NCBI RefSeq assembly: GCF_030159095.1
Contig: NZ_BRXS01000002.1
Location: forward strand, 620,001 to 684,000
DNA: 64,000 nt
Source of the DNA: Roseisolibacter agri
GTDB lineage: Bacteria; Gemmatimonadota; Gemmatimonadetes; Gemmatimonadales; Gemmatimonadaceae
Reading direction: 5' to 3'
The notes under the pieces were generated by a model. That model did no database searches. It was given only the letters and a program-made list of their open reading frames with translations, and was not told the DNA's origin. A program made the translations under genes and the position numbers. Every line of letters begins with the position of its first letter. Positions within the stretch are counted from its first letter, which is position 1. Of this stretch, positions 1 through 7,469 are shown piece by piece.

Positions 1-645
1 CACCCGCTCCAGGACGCGCCGCGCCATCCCCATCAGCGCGTCGCTGGCCGAGAGCTCCAGCAGCGGCGGCACGAACGTCGGGTCGAGCGTCACCTCGCCG
101 CCCGGCGCGCGCAGCAGCCGCGCGATCGGCATCGTCGTGTAGCCCTCGGTCGCGTCGCCCTCCAGCAGCAGCCGCAGGTTCGACCGCGCCACCTGGATCG
201 GCCGCTCCGCCAGCCCCGTGGTCTCGTCGCGCGCCAGCTGCTCCTCCGCGCGCCAGCGCGCGGTCGAGGCGCCCGCCGCGTACGTCTCGCGCCCGGCGAT
301 GTTGCGCGCCCCCGCGCGGTACTCGGGCACCGCCAGCGACACCAGCAGCGCGCGCTGGTCCTGCGCCCACGCCACGTCCAGCGCGCGCGGCGGCGGCGTC
401 GGGTCGGCGCCCGGCGCGTCGAACAGCAGCCCGTCCGGCATGCGCCCCGAGACCGCGCGCACCACCAGCGTGCCGCCCGTCAGCGCCTCGCGGTCCAGGT
501 CCAGCCGTGTCAGCCCCCACGGGCAGAAGGTCAGCGCGCCGAGCTGCGCGCGCAGGAGGTCGTCGTGATAGCGGTCCTGCGCCTGGAGGTGCTGCGGCGT
601 CAGGAGCGTGCCCTTGGTCCAGAGCACGGGGTGCAGGGAAGGCAT
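1..645 (-). CDS. tssK: T6SS baseplate protein TssK, N-terminal part (truncated by window edge)
   Basis: The reverse strand reads open from an ATG at 643-645 to the left edge, giving the first 215 residues. The N-terminus (MPSLHPVLWTKGTLLTPQHL) matches the conserved start of TssK/ImpJ/VasE, where a Trp-x-(E/K)-G block is followed by PQH(F/L)Q and an aromatic residue. TssK is the trimeric baseplate adaptor that links the T6SS baseplate to the membrane complex. The rest, and probably tssL and tssM, would lie to the left in the same minus-strand transcript. It is divergent from the methyltransferase at 807. Family assignment is from sequence pattern; the C-terminal half is not visible. Confidence 0.85.
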   Translation of the reverse strand, partial: MPSLHPVLWTKGTLLTPQHLQAQDRYHDDLLRAQLGALTFCPWGLTRLDLDREALTGGTLVVRAVSGRMPDGLLFDAPGADPTPPPRALDVAWAQDQRALLVSLAVPEYRAGARNIAGRETYAAGASTARWRAEEQLARDETTGLAERPIQVARSNLRLLLEGDATEGYTTMPIARLLRAPGGEVTLDPTFVPPLLELSASDALMGMARRVLERV

Positions 646-806
646 GCGCTACAACGTACGGTGGTCGCGCGATCCTGCCAGCGGACGCGCCGCCGTGCAT
701 CTGACCCTGGACGCTCCGCGCGGCACGTCCCACTTTGCCTCGCCGCCGCCCGCCCCGGGCGCGCCGCCGCCTCTCCGCTGGATTCCGCCGCCTCGCCTCT
801 CCCGCC
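646..806. other. Divergent intergenic region
   Basis: Gap of 161 bp between the divergent tssK and methyltransferase genes. It must hold the tssK promoter and probably one for the methyltransferase, but I see no convincing -35/-10 pair. Confidence 0.4.
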
Positions 807-2513
807 ATGAGCACCGCCGCGCCGCCGACCGCCGCCGCCCTCACGCCGCCCGCCGCCCTCCCCATCCAGCCCGAGGCGCCGGCTGCGGCCTTCGACGCGG
901 CGCGCGCGCTGTTCGCGCGCGTCGGCTTCGACGAGCCGACCATCGCGCGGCGCATGGGCGGGCCGAACCTCTTCGGCTTCCCGCGCCTGGCGGAGCGCCG
1001 GGCGACGATGGCCGGTCCGGTGGAGGACGCGGGCGCGGCGCTCGTCCGCCTGCTGCTCGACAGCGAGCCGCTCCCGCGCGCGCTGGTCGAGTCGCTCGTC
1101 GGCGGCGACGACGTCGCCAACCTGATCGCCCTCGGCCTCCTCGCCCGGGATCCGCAGGACGGCGAGCGCCTGCGCGGCACCATGCTCCTGACGCCGCTGC
1201 AGGGGCTCTGGCTCGTGTCCGACATCCCGCCCTTCTCGCGGCGGCCGCGCCTGGGCAGCGAGTCGGCGGACTTCGTCTTCCCGCCGGCCAACCAGCTCAC
1301 GCGCCAGTTCCTCGACACGATCCCGCCGCTCCGCGGGCAGCACATGGTCGAGCTGTGCGCGGGCTCCGGGATGGTGGCGCTCAAGGCGCTGCGCGAGGGC
1401 GCGCCGAGCGCGTGGGCCACCGACATCGCCGCGCGCAGCGTCGCCTGCTCGCGCTTCAACGCCCGCCTCAACGCGCTCGAGCAGCTCGTCGCGGTCGCGA
1501 GCGACGCGTGGTCCGCGATGGACGGCGAGACGTTCGACTACGTCTGCGCGCACCCGCCGTACGTGCCGACGCTGGCGCACGAGTACGACTACCGCGACGC
1601 GGGCGAGGACGGCGAGCAGGTCACGCGCAGCATCGTGCAGGGGCTCCCCGAGCACCTGCGCCCGGGCGGCCGCTGCTCGTTCACGGCCGCGCTCTCCGAC
1701 CGGCGCGGCCAGCCCACCGTGCAGCGCATCCGCGCCTGGCTGGGCGCCGCGGCCGACGAGTTCGAGGTCGTCGTGATGCGCCGCCGCGACTGGGACGTGA
1801 TGCACGCCTACCGGAACGTCGCCGGCGCGGGCGCGGCCACCTTCACGGACCTCGAGCGCTGGATGAAGCACTTCGACGCGCTCGAGATCGAGCGCTTCGC
1901 CCTCTGCTCCGTGGAGCTGCGGCGCGAGCGGCGCACGCGCGTCCCGGTGGCCGACATGCAGATGGCCGGCACGCAGCTCGACGCGGCCACCATCGACTGG
2001 CGCTTCCGCTGGGCGCACCACGCGCTCGCGTACGCGGACTCGGTGGAGCGGCTGGCGGGCCAGACGCCGCGCGTGGTGCCGGGTGCGCGGCTCTCCGTGC
2101 AGCTGCGCGCCGACGCGGACCGCGACTGGGTGACGCAGGGCGCGACGGTGGACGTCGACTGGCCCGTGGGCGCGGCGGTGCGTCTCCCGCCCTCGGCGCC
2201 CACGATGCTGGAGCTGTGCGACGGGACGCGCGACGTGCCGGCGCTGCTGGCGGAGCTGCGCGCGCGCGGGCTGGTGGAGGAGGACGTCGTCGAGCGCGAC
2301 GTGGCGCGGCTGGTGGAGCTGCTGGTCACCGAGGGCGCGCTCGAGATCCCGGCGTGTCCGCTGCCGCCGCGTCCGGCCGACGCGCGCAGCGACGACCACT
2401 CGTCCGAGTGGCGCGCGGTGCTGAAGCCGGCCGACGACGCGCAGCCCGCGTCGCACGCTCAGCAGGCGACGACCGCGACCTCCAGCGTGCCCACGCAGTC
2501 CACCAGGCAGTAG
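807..2513 (+). CDS. SAM-dependent methyltransferase with C-terminal PqqD-like domain
   Basis: Protein of 568 residues from ATG 807; upstream in-frame codons are Arg-rich and unlike coding sequence, so the later ATG is preferred. Residues about 180-188 (VELCAGSGM) form SAM-binding motif I, and H249-P-P-Y252 occupies the place of the (N/D)PPY motif of the HemK/PrmC-type N- and small-molecule methyltransferases, with His replacing Asn/Asp. Residues about 455-535 (LELCDGTRDVPALLAEL, then a GALEIP strand) resemble a PqqD-like winged helix. The substrate is unknown. It lies between tssK and the tssB operon, so a role in modifying a T6SS component is possible but unproven. Its last 55 bp overlap the convergent gene. 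Confidence 0.7.
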   Translation: MSTAAPPTAAALTPPAALPIQPEAPAAAFDAARALFARVGFDEPTIARRMGGPNLFGFPRLAERRATMAGPVEDAGAALVRLLLDSEPLPRALVESLVGGDDVANLIALGLLARDPQDGERLRGTMLLTPLQGLWLVSDIPPFSRRPRLGSESADFVFPPANQLTRQFLDTIPPLRGQHMVELCAGSGMVALKALREGAPSAWATDIAARSVACSRFNARLNALEQLVAVASDAWSAMDGETFDYVCAHPPYVPTLAHEYDYRDAGEDGEQVTRSIVQGLPEHLRPGGRCSFTAALSDRRGQPTVQRIRAWLGAAADEFEVVVMRRRDWDVMHAYRNVAGAGAATFTDLERWMKHFDALEIERFALCSVELRRERRTRVPVADMQMAGTQLDAATIDWRFRWAHHALAYADSVERLAGQTPRVVPGARLSVQLRADADRDWVTQGATVDVDWPVGAAVRLPPSAPTMLELCDGTRDVPALLAELRARGLVEEDVVERDVARLVELLVTEGALEIPACPLPPRPADARSDDHSSEWRAVLKPADDAQPASHAQQATTATSSVPTQSTRQ

Positions 2514-3574
2514 CCGGGCGGGACGCAGACCCCGCGCTCGACGGTCGCGTCGAGCGCGGGGGCGACGAGCGACGTCGAGGGCCCGCCCGCCGACGGCAGC
2601 CGGCGGGCGCGCGCCACGTAGTCGGGCGCGACGTAGCCGACGTGGCGCCCCGGCTCGCGGAAGCGCTCCCAGCTCTCCGAGAACCAGTAGGAGTCGTGGC
2701 GCGGCATCCCGCGCCCGGTGACCGTGCCCCAGCGCGCCAGCGTGCCGTCGTCCATGTGGGCGGCGGCCTGCGCGTCGGGGATCAGCAGCCGCCGCAGGAA
2801 CCAGGGCGTGTCGCCGCCGCGCCCGGGCGGCCAGGCGGTGGCCGGCGCCGCCGCCGCGGCGGCGTCGATCGCCGCGTCGGTCGGCAGCGCGTCGGTCGGC
2901 AGCGCGTCGGTCGGCAGCGCGTCGGTCGGCAGCGCGTCGGTCGGCAGCGCGTCGGTCGGCAGCGCGTCGGTCGGCAGCGCGTCGGTCGGCAGCGCGTCGG
3001 CGCGGCCGACCACCAGCGCCAGCCGGTAGCGGAGCACCGCGTGCGCCTGCAGCGGCTCGGGCTCGCGCCGCGCGACTCCTTCGCGCGCGAGGTGCACGGT
3101 GAGCGTCGTCGGCTCGTAGAGGATCACCGTCGCCCAGCGCGCGCCCGGGGCCAGTGCCGCCGTGGCCGCGGGGAGCCGCGCCTCCAGCGCCGCCACCCGC
3201 CGGCGCGCGGCGCGCACGCGCACGTCCCGCGCGTCCTCCACGCTCTCGGTCGATGGCGACTCCGCCGGCGGCGCGACGGACGGGGCGAGCGCGCGCTGGA
3301 GGGCGGCCCGCGCCAGCAGGCCGACGGCGAGCGGCAGGCGCACGACCGCGGTGGGGTTGGTGACGATCATCCGGCCGCTGAGGGCGCGCACGAGCGCGAG
3401 CAGCGCCGGCGGCGTGACGAGGCGCGGCGAGAGCGGCGGCGCCAGCCAGGGGCCGGCCGCGTGCGCGAGCGCCCGGTGCGGCGCGTCCACCAGATCGGCG
3501 AGCGCGCGGGCGATGCCGGCGGGCGGCGCGTCGGCCCGGAGCGGCGGCGTGGCGGCGAGACGGGTGAGCATCAT
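2459..3574 (-). CDS. Hypothetical protein with (LPTDA)8 repeat
   Basis: Minus-strand ORF of about 371 residues if it starts at the ATG-ATG pair at 3574/3571; a start at 3691 is possible but adds an Arg-rich, non-coding-looking stretch. I do not recognise the family. The N-terminal third is Ala/Leu/Pro-rich with a hydrophobic stretch (LPLAVGLLARAALQ). A short Ala-rich helical part follows, then eight perfect LPTDA repeats, then a more complex C-terminal part with conserved-looking aromatic segments (GDTPWFLRRL, DSYWFSESWERF, VPPGYCLVDC). It is convergent with the methyltransferase and divergent from tssB. The fold of the C-terminal half suggests a real gene; function unknown. Confidence 0.5.
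   Translation of the reverse strand: MMLTRLAATPPLRADAPPAGIARALADLVDAPHRALAHAAGPWLAPPLSPRLVTPPALLALVRALSGRMIVTNPTAVVRLPLAVGLLARAALQRALAPSVAPPAESPSTESVEDARDVRVRAARRRVAALEARLPAATAALAPGARWATVILYEPTTLTVHLAREGVARREPEPLQAHAVLRYRLALVVGRADALPTDALPTDALPTDALPTDALPTDALPTDALPTDALPTDAAIDAAAAAAPATAWPPGRGGDTPWFLRRLLIPDAQAAAHMDDGTLARWGTVTGRGMPRHDSYWFSESWERFREPGRHVGYVAPDYVARARRLPSAGGPSTSLVAPALDATVERGVCVPPGYCLVDCVGTLEVAVVAC
2874..3000. repeat. 15-bp tandem repeat, 8 perfect copies plus a partial
   Basis: The unit gcgtcggtcggcagc occurs eight times without a single mismatch from 2874 to 2993, followed by a partial copy. The unit length is a multiple of three, so on the minus strand it encodes LPTDA repeats and copy-number change would keep the frame. 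Confidence 0.95.
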
Positions 3575-3764
3575 CGGCGGCGGACGGCGTCCGCGGCAGT
3601 ACAGCGCGAGTTCCGGGCCGTGCGCGGCCGCGCGCGGCGCGGAGCGGGTCGAATGACCTATGCGCCGTAACGCGCGCGCGGCCAGAATCAAGCGTCAGCG
3701 CCGGCCAATGCCGTCACGAATGCACGCGCGCGCGCCGTTGGGCGCGACTGTGGCGCGGATTCGC

Positions 3765-3791
3765 TTGACTTCATTGTCACACGGCTACACT
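3765..3791 (+). promoter_or_regulatory. Candidate promoter of the T6SS structural operon
   Basis: TTGACT (3765-3770) and TACACT (3786-3791) resemble housekeeping -35 and -10 boxes with a slightly short 15-bp spacer. They lie about 150 bp upstream of tssB in a visibly less GC-rich patch. Function inferred from sequence only. Confidence 0.5.
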
Positions 3792-3804
3792 CTGGGGCGC
3801 CCTT

Positions 3805-3854
3805 GGCCGTCTCGCACACGACGGCCGGCGGTCGCGCCTCTCGGCGCGACCGCC
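3805..3854 (+). promoter_or_regulatory. Two adjacent hairpins in the tssB leader
   Basis: The first stem pairs GGCCGT (3805-3810) with ACGGCC (3821-3826). The second is a perfect 12-bp stem, GGCGGTCGCGCC (3827-3838) with 3843-3854, closed by a TCTC tetraloop. Both fall between the candidate promoter and the tssB start. No T-tract follows, so they are not classic terminators; attenuation, mRNA stabilisation or protein binding are possible. Confidence 0.6.
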
Positions 3855-3939
3855 GCGTCGTTGCGTGCGCCCGGACGCTAGTGGGGGGAGCACTCGCTCT
3901 CCCTACGCAATCCCCGTGCAATCCCTGCAGGAGTCCTTC

Positions 3940-4461
3940 ATGGCCGACAGTACCCAGAAGAAGCTCGAGCGCGTGCGCCCGCCGCGGATCCAGATCTCCT
4001 ACGAGGTCGAGACCGGTGGCGCCATGGAAATGAAGGAGCTGCCGTTCCTGATGGGCGTGCTCGGGGATTTCACCGGCCAGCCGACGGAGCCCCTGGCGAA
4101 GCTCAAGGACCGGAAGTTCGTCGAGGTCACCCCCGACAACTTCGACGACGTGCTCGCGAGCATGAAGCCGCACCTCGCCTTCACCGTCGAGAACAAGCTC
4201 AGCGACGAGGCCGACGCGCCCAAGCTCGGCGTCGACCTGAACTTCCGCAGCCTCGACGACTTCTCGCCCGACGCCGTCGCGCGCCAGGTGAAGCCGCTCA
4301 AGGAGCTCCTCGACCTGCGCACGCAGCTCGCCGACCTGCGCGGCTCGCTGCAGACCAACGAGAAGCTCGACGAGGTGCTGCAGGCCACCCTCGGCGACGC
4401 CGAGAAGATGAACAAGCTCCGCTCGGAGCTCGGGATCACGGAGGGCGGCAACAATGGCTGA
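3940..4461 (+). CDS. tssB: T6SS contractile sheath small subunit TssB
   Basis: Protein of 173 residues. ATG 3940 is preceded by a Shine-Dalgarno-like CAGGAG at 3928-3933, which decides the start over an upstream in-frame ATG at 3865. Family signatures are visible: the N-terminal QKKLERVRPPRIQISYEVE, the ELPFLMGVLGDFTG block and the SMKPHLAFTVENKL block of TssB/VipA/ImpB. TssB pairs with TssC to build the cytoplasmic contractile sheath around the Hcp tube. The stop overlaps the tssC start by 8 bp, which implies translational coupling. Length is normal for the family. Confidence 0.97.
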   Translation: MADSTQKKLERVRPPRIQISYEVETGGAMEMKELPFLMGVLGDFTGQPTEPLAKLKDRKFVEVTPDNFDDVLASMKPHLAFTVENKLSDEADAPKLGVDLNFRSLDDFSPDAVARQVKPLKELLDLRTQLADLRGSLQTNEKLDEVLQATLGDAEKMNKLRSELGITEGGNNG

Positions 4462-5935
4462 GACCCAGGCCGGCCAGCAGGCCGCAGGCTACACGGCCGA
4501 CGCCGAGTTCTCGCTCCTCGACCAGATCGTCCAGGACGGGCGCGTCGGGCGTGACGTCGAGACGCAGCAGCGCGGCAAGGACCTCGTCAAGCAGTTCGTG
4601 GCGCAGGTGCTCGAGGGGTCGATGACCGTCTCGCGCGACACCGAGACGATGATCAACGCGCGCATCGCGCAGATCGACCACCTGCTCTCGATCCAGCTCA
4701 ACGAGATCCTCCACCACCCCGAGTTCCAGAAGCTCGAGGCGTCGTGGCGCGGGCTGAAGTACCTGCTCTCGCAGAGCGAGACGGGCACGACGCTCAAGAT
4801 CAAGGTCATGAACGTGAGCAAGAAGGAACTGCTCCGTGACCTGCAGCGCGCCCCCGAGTTCGACCAGAGCGCGCTGTTCAAGAAGGTGTACGAGGAGGAG
4901 TACGGCGTCTTCGGCGGCACGCCCTTCGGCGCGCTCGTCGGCGACTACTACTTCGACAAGACGGGCCAGGACATCGAGCTGCTCGAGAAGGTGTCGCAGG
5001 TGGCGGCGGCCGCGCACGCGCCGTTCATCACCGCGGCCGAGTCGGCGATGTTCAACCTCGAGAGCTTCTCGGAGCTCGACCAGCCGCGCGACCTCGCGAA
5101 GGTCTTCGACACGACGGAGTACGCCAAGTGGAAGGCGTTCCGCCAGAGCGAGGACTCGCGCTACGTGGCGCTGACGGCGCCGCGCGTGCTCGTGCGCGAG
5201 CCGTACGGCAGCGCGACGGTGCCGGTCGAGGCGTTCAACTACGAGGAGCGCGTCGACGGCACCGACCACAACGCGTACCTGTGGGGCAACGCCGCGTACG
5301 CGCTGGCGGCGAACGTCAACAAGGCGTTCTCGCTCTACGGCTGGTGCGCGTCGATCCGCGGCGTCGAGAGCGGCGGCCTGGTCGAGGGGCTGCCGGTGCA
5401 CAACTTCCGCACCGACGCGGGCGAGCTGGTGATGAAGTGCCCGACCGAGGTGCAGATCACCGACCGCCGCGAGAAGGAGCTGGCCGACCTCGGGTTCGCG
5501 CCGCTCGTGCATCAGAAGGGGACGCCGAACGCCGCGTTCTTCAGCGTGCAGTCGGCCCAGAAGCCGAAGGTCTACGACAAGCCGGCGGCCAGCGCGAGCG
5601 CGCGCCTGTCGGCGCAGCTGCCCTACATCTTCGCCACGTCCCGGTTCGCGCACTACCTGAAGGTCATGATGCGCGACAAGATCGGCGGGTACACGTCGCG
5701 CACCGAGATCGAGTCGTTCCTGAACGGGTGGATCAACCAGTACGTCGCGCTCGAGAACGCGCCGGGCATCATCAAGGCCCGCAAGCCGCTCTCCGAGGCG
5801 CGCGTGGACGTCGTCGAGGTGCCGGGCAAGCCGGGCGTGTACCGCGCGGTCGCGTTCCTGCGGCCCCACTACCAGCTCGACGAGATCTCCATCGCGATGC
5901 GCCTCGTCGCCGAGCTGCCCCCGCCGGCGAAGTGA
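4454..5935 (+). CDS. tssC: T6SS contractile sheath large subunit TssC
   Basis: Protein of 493 residues from ATG 4454, overlapping the tssB end. It shows the TssC/VipB/ImpC signatures: the ARIAQIDHLLSIQLNEILHHPEFQKLEASWRGLKYL segment near residues 70-110, NVSKKELLRDL, EYGVFGGTPFGALVGDY, and the C-terminal SRTEIESFLNGWINQYV. TssC forms the bulk of the sheath and its N-terminal strands interlock with TssB. A perfect hairpin follows the stop codon. Complete and of usual length. Confidence 0.97.
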   Translation: MAETQAGQQAAGYTADAEFSLLDQIVQDGRVGRDVETQQRGKDLVKQFVAQVLEGSMTVSRDTETMINARIAQIDHLLSIQLNEILHHPEFQKLEASWRGLKYLLSQSETGTTLKIKVMNVSKKELLRDLQRAPEFDQSALFKKVYEEEYGVFGGTPFGALVGDYYFDKTGQDIELLEKVSQVAAAAHAPFITAAESAMFNLESFSELDQPRDLAKVFDTTEYAKWKAFRQSEDSRYVALTAPRVLVREPYGSATVPVEAFNYEERVDGTDHNAYLWGNAAYALAANVNKAFSLYGWCASIRGVESGGLVEGLPVHNFRTDAGELVMKCPTEVQITDRREKELADLGFAPLVHQKGTPNAAFFSVQSAQKPKVYDKPAASASARLSAQLPYIFATSRFAHYLKVMMRDKIGGYTSRTEIESFLNGWINQYVALENAPGIIKARKPLSEARVDVVEVPGKPGVYRAVAFLRPHYQLDEISIAMRLVAELPPPAK

Positions 5936-5940
5936 TGCAC

Positions 5941-5977
5941 GCAGGGCCGGTCATCGCTCGCGGATGACCGGCCCTGC
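5941..5977 (+). terminator. Perfect 15-bp hairpin between tssC and hcp
   Basis: Arms 5941-5955 and 5963-5977 are exact reverse complements (GCAGGGCCGGTCATC) with a 7-nt loop. No T-run follows, so a partial terminator or mRNA-end stabiliser fits better than a full stop. Confidence 0.7.
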
Positions 5978-6051
5978 CCCGCCCGACGCGGCGCGCGCTC
6001 CGCGCGCCGCGCTGCTGCTCCCACCACCCTCACCACCCGCGGGATACGACC

Positions 6052-6555
6052 ATGGCATTTGATACCTTCCTCGAGATCAAGGGCCCCGACATCGCCGGCG
6101 AGTCCACCGCCAAGGGCATGGAAGGCAAGATCGAGATCTTCTCGTTCTCCTGGGGCGCGTCCAACCCGACGACCGTCAGCTCCGCCAGCGGCGGCCTGAC
6201 CGGCGGCAAGGTCTCGGTCTCGTCCTTCAACGCGATGAAGAAGACCGAGAAGTCGTCGGCCCTGCTGTTCCAGGGCTGCGCCACCGGCCAGCACTACGAG
6301 ACGGCGACCGTCACGATGCGCAAGGCGGGCGGCGACGCCGGCCAGAAGGCGTTCCTCATCTACAAGTTCGAGGACGTCATGGTCGAGTCGATCCAGTGGT
6401 CGGGCTCCACCGGCGGCGACGACTCGCCGACCGAGTCGATCTCGCTCGCCTTCGGCAAGGTCGAGATCGAGTACTGGGGCCAGAACCCCAAGAAGGGCGA
6501 CGTCAAGCCGATGGGCCAGGCCGCCTGGAACATCACGACCGTCTCGTCGAAGTAA
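6052..6555 (+). CDS. hcp: T6SS inner tube protein Hcp
   Basis: Protein of 167 residues. It has the Hcp (TssD) pattern: the opening MAFDTFLEIKGPDIAGESTAKGMEGKIEIFSFSWG, central HYETATVTMRKAGG, and the C-terminal SISLAFGKVEIEYWGQNPKKG. Hcp stacks as hexameric rings to form the secreted tube and can carry small effectors in its lumen. It is separated from tssC by 116 bp containing a strong hairpin, a layout that allows hcp to be expressed at a different level from the sheath genes. Start is the only ATG in place. Confidence 0.97.
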   Translation: MAFDTFLEIKGPDIAGESTAKGMEGKIEIFSFSWGASNPTTVSSASGGLTGGKVSVSSFNAMKKTEKSSALLFQGCATGQHYETATVTMRKAGGDAGQKAFLIYKFEDVMVESIQWSGSTGGDDSPTESISLAFGKVEIEYWGQNPKKGDVKPMGQAAWNITTVSSK

Positions 6556-6591
6556 CGCCAAGCATCAGGAAGGATCACCACGCACACGCCG

Positions 6592-7308
6592 ATGCCCACC
6601 GCACGAGAGCTGTACGCCGCCGGGCGGCTGGACTCGGCGATCGAGGCGCTGGGGACGGAGGTCCGGGACAACCCGACCGACGCCCAGCGCCGCACCTTCC
6701 TCTTCGAGCTGCTGACCTTCGCGGGCCAGTACGACCGCGCCGAGAAGCACCTCGACGTCCTCGCCCGCGCCGGCGCGCAGAGCGAGGCCGGCACGCTGCT
6801 GTACCGCGCCGCCCTGACGGCGGAGCGGGTGCGCGAGCACATGTTCGCCACCGGAGACTTTCCGAGCGCGCCGGCGCCCGGACCGGTGGCCGGGACCGTC
6901 AACGGGCGGCCGTTCCTCTCCATCGAGGACGCGGATCCCCGCCTCGGCGCGCGCCTCGAGGTCATCGCCGGGGGACGCTACCTCTGGATCCCCTTCGCGC
7001 ACCTCGCGGCCATCCGCCTCGAGCCGCCCAAGCGGCTCCGCGACGTCCGCTGGGCGCCGGCCCGCGTCGCCACCGGGCCGTCCGTCAAGGACATGGAGCT
7101 CGGCGAGGTCCTCCTGCCCGCGCTCTCCCCGGCCGCCTGGCGCCACGACGACGCCGAGATCCGGCTCGGCCGCGCCACCGACTGGGAGGAGCTGCCCGAC
7201 GGCGACTACGCGCCCGTGGGACAGAAGCTGCTGCGGATCGACGACCAGCTGGTCCCGCTGATCGACGTGCGCGAGCTGACCATCACGCCCGTCGAGCTGC
7301 CGGCGTAG
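6592..7308 (+). CDS. tagJ: T6SS accessory protein TagJ (ImpE family)
   Basis: Protein of 238 residues beginning 36 bp after hcp. The N-terminal half is helical with TPR-like segments (ARELYAAGRLDSAIEALGTEVRDNPTDAQRRTFLFELL). The C-terminal half has the ImpE core (GGRYLWIPFAHLAAIRLEPPKRLRDVRWAPA and the RIDDQLVPLIDVRELTI end). In Pseudomonas aeruginosa the homologue binds the sheath small subunit and aids ClpV-dependent recycling. Its place between hcp and tssA is common for ImpE genes. Function is by family. Confidence 0.88.
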   Translation: MPTARELYAAGRLDSAIEALGTEVRDNPTDAQRRTFLFELLTFAGQYDRAEKHLDVLARAGAQSEAGTLLYRAALTAERVREHMFATGDFPSAPAPGPVAGTVNGRPFLSIEDADPRLGARLEVIAGGRYLWIPFAHLAAIRLEPPKRLRDVRWAPARVATGPSVKDMELGEVLLPALSPAAWRHDDAEIRLGRATDWEELPDGDYAPVGQKLLRIDDQLVPLIDVRELTITPVELPA

Positions 7309-7469
7309 CGCCGAACCCCGCGCCGCGCACGTGCCGCCCCGCGTGTAACGTGCGGTAGTCCCGTCGCGTCATTCCCGGCCCGAGCGCGCGACGCCCCCGT
7401 GGCGTCCCGCGCGCTCGGGTCGCCGGTGTCGTCTATCCTCCCCGTCGTCCCTCGTCGTTCCCGCCGCAC
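7309..7469 (+). other. Intergenic region tagJ-tssA
   Basis: 161 bp without a gene. GC-rich; I see no clear promoter or terminator. Confidence 0.4.

Noticed and set aside
600..2456. 618-residue minus-strand ORF antisense to the methyltransferase
   Set aside because: Composition is Arg/Ala/His-rich without motifs; it is the usual antisense shadow of a high-GC gene.
2874..3000. Possible CRISPR array
   Set aside because: Direct repeats with no spacers; a simple tandem coding repeat.
3751..3766. Sigma-54 promoter (TGG-N-GC pattern) upstream of tssB
   Set aside because: The -24 and -12 dinucleotides do not have the required spacing; the -35/-10 pair nearby is better.
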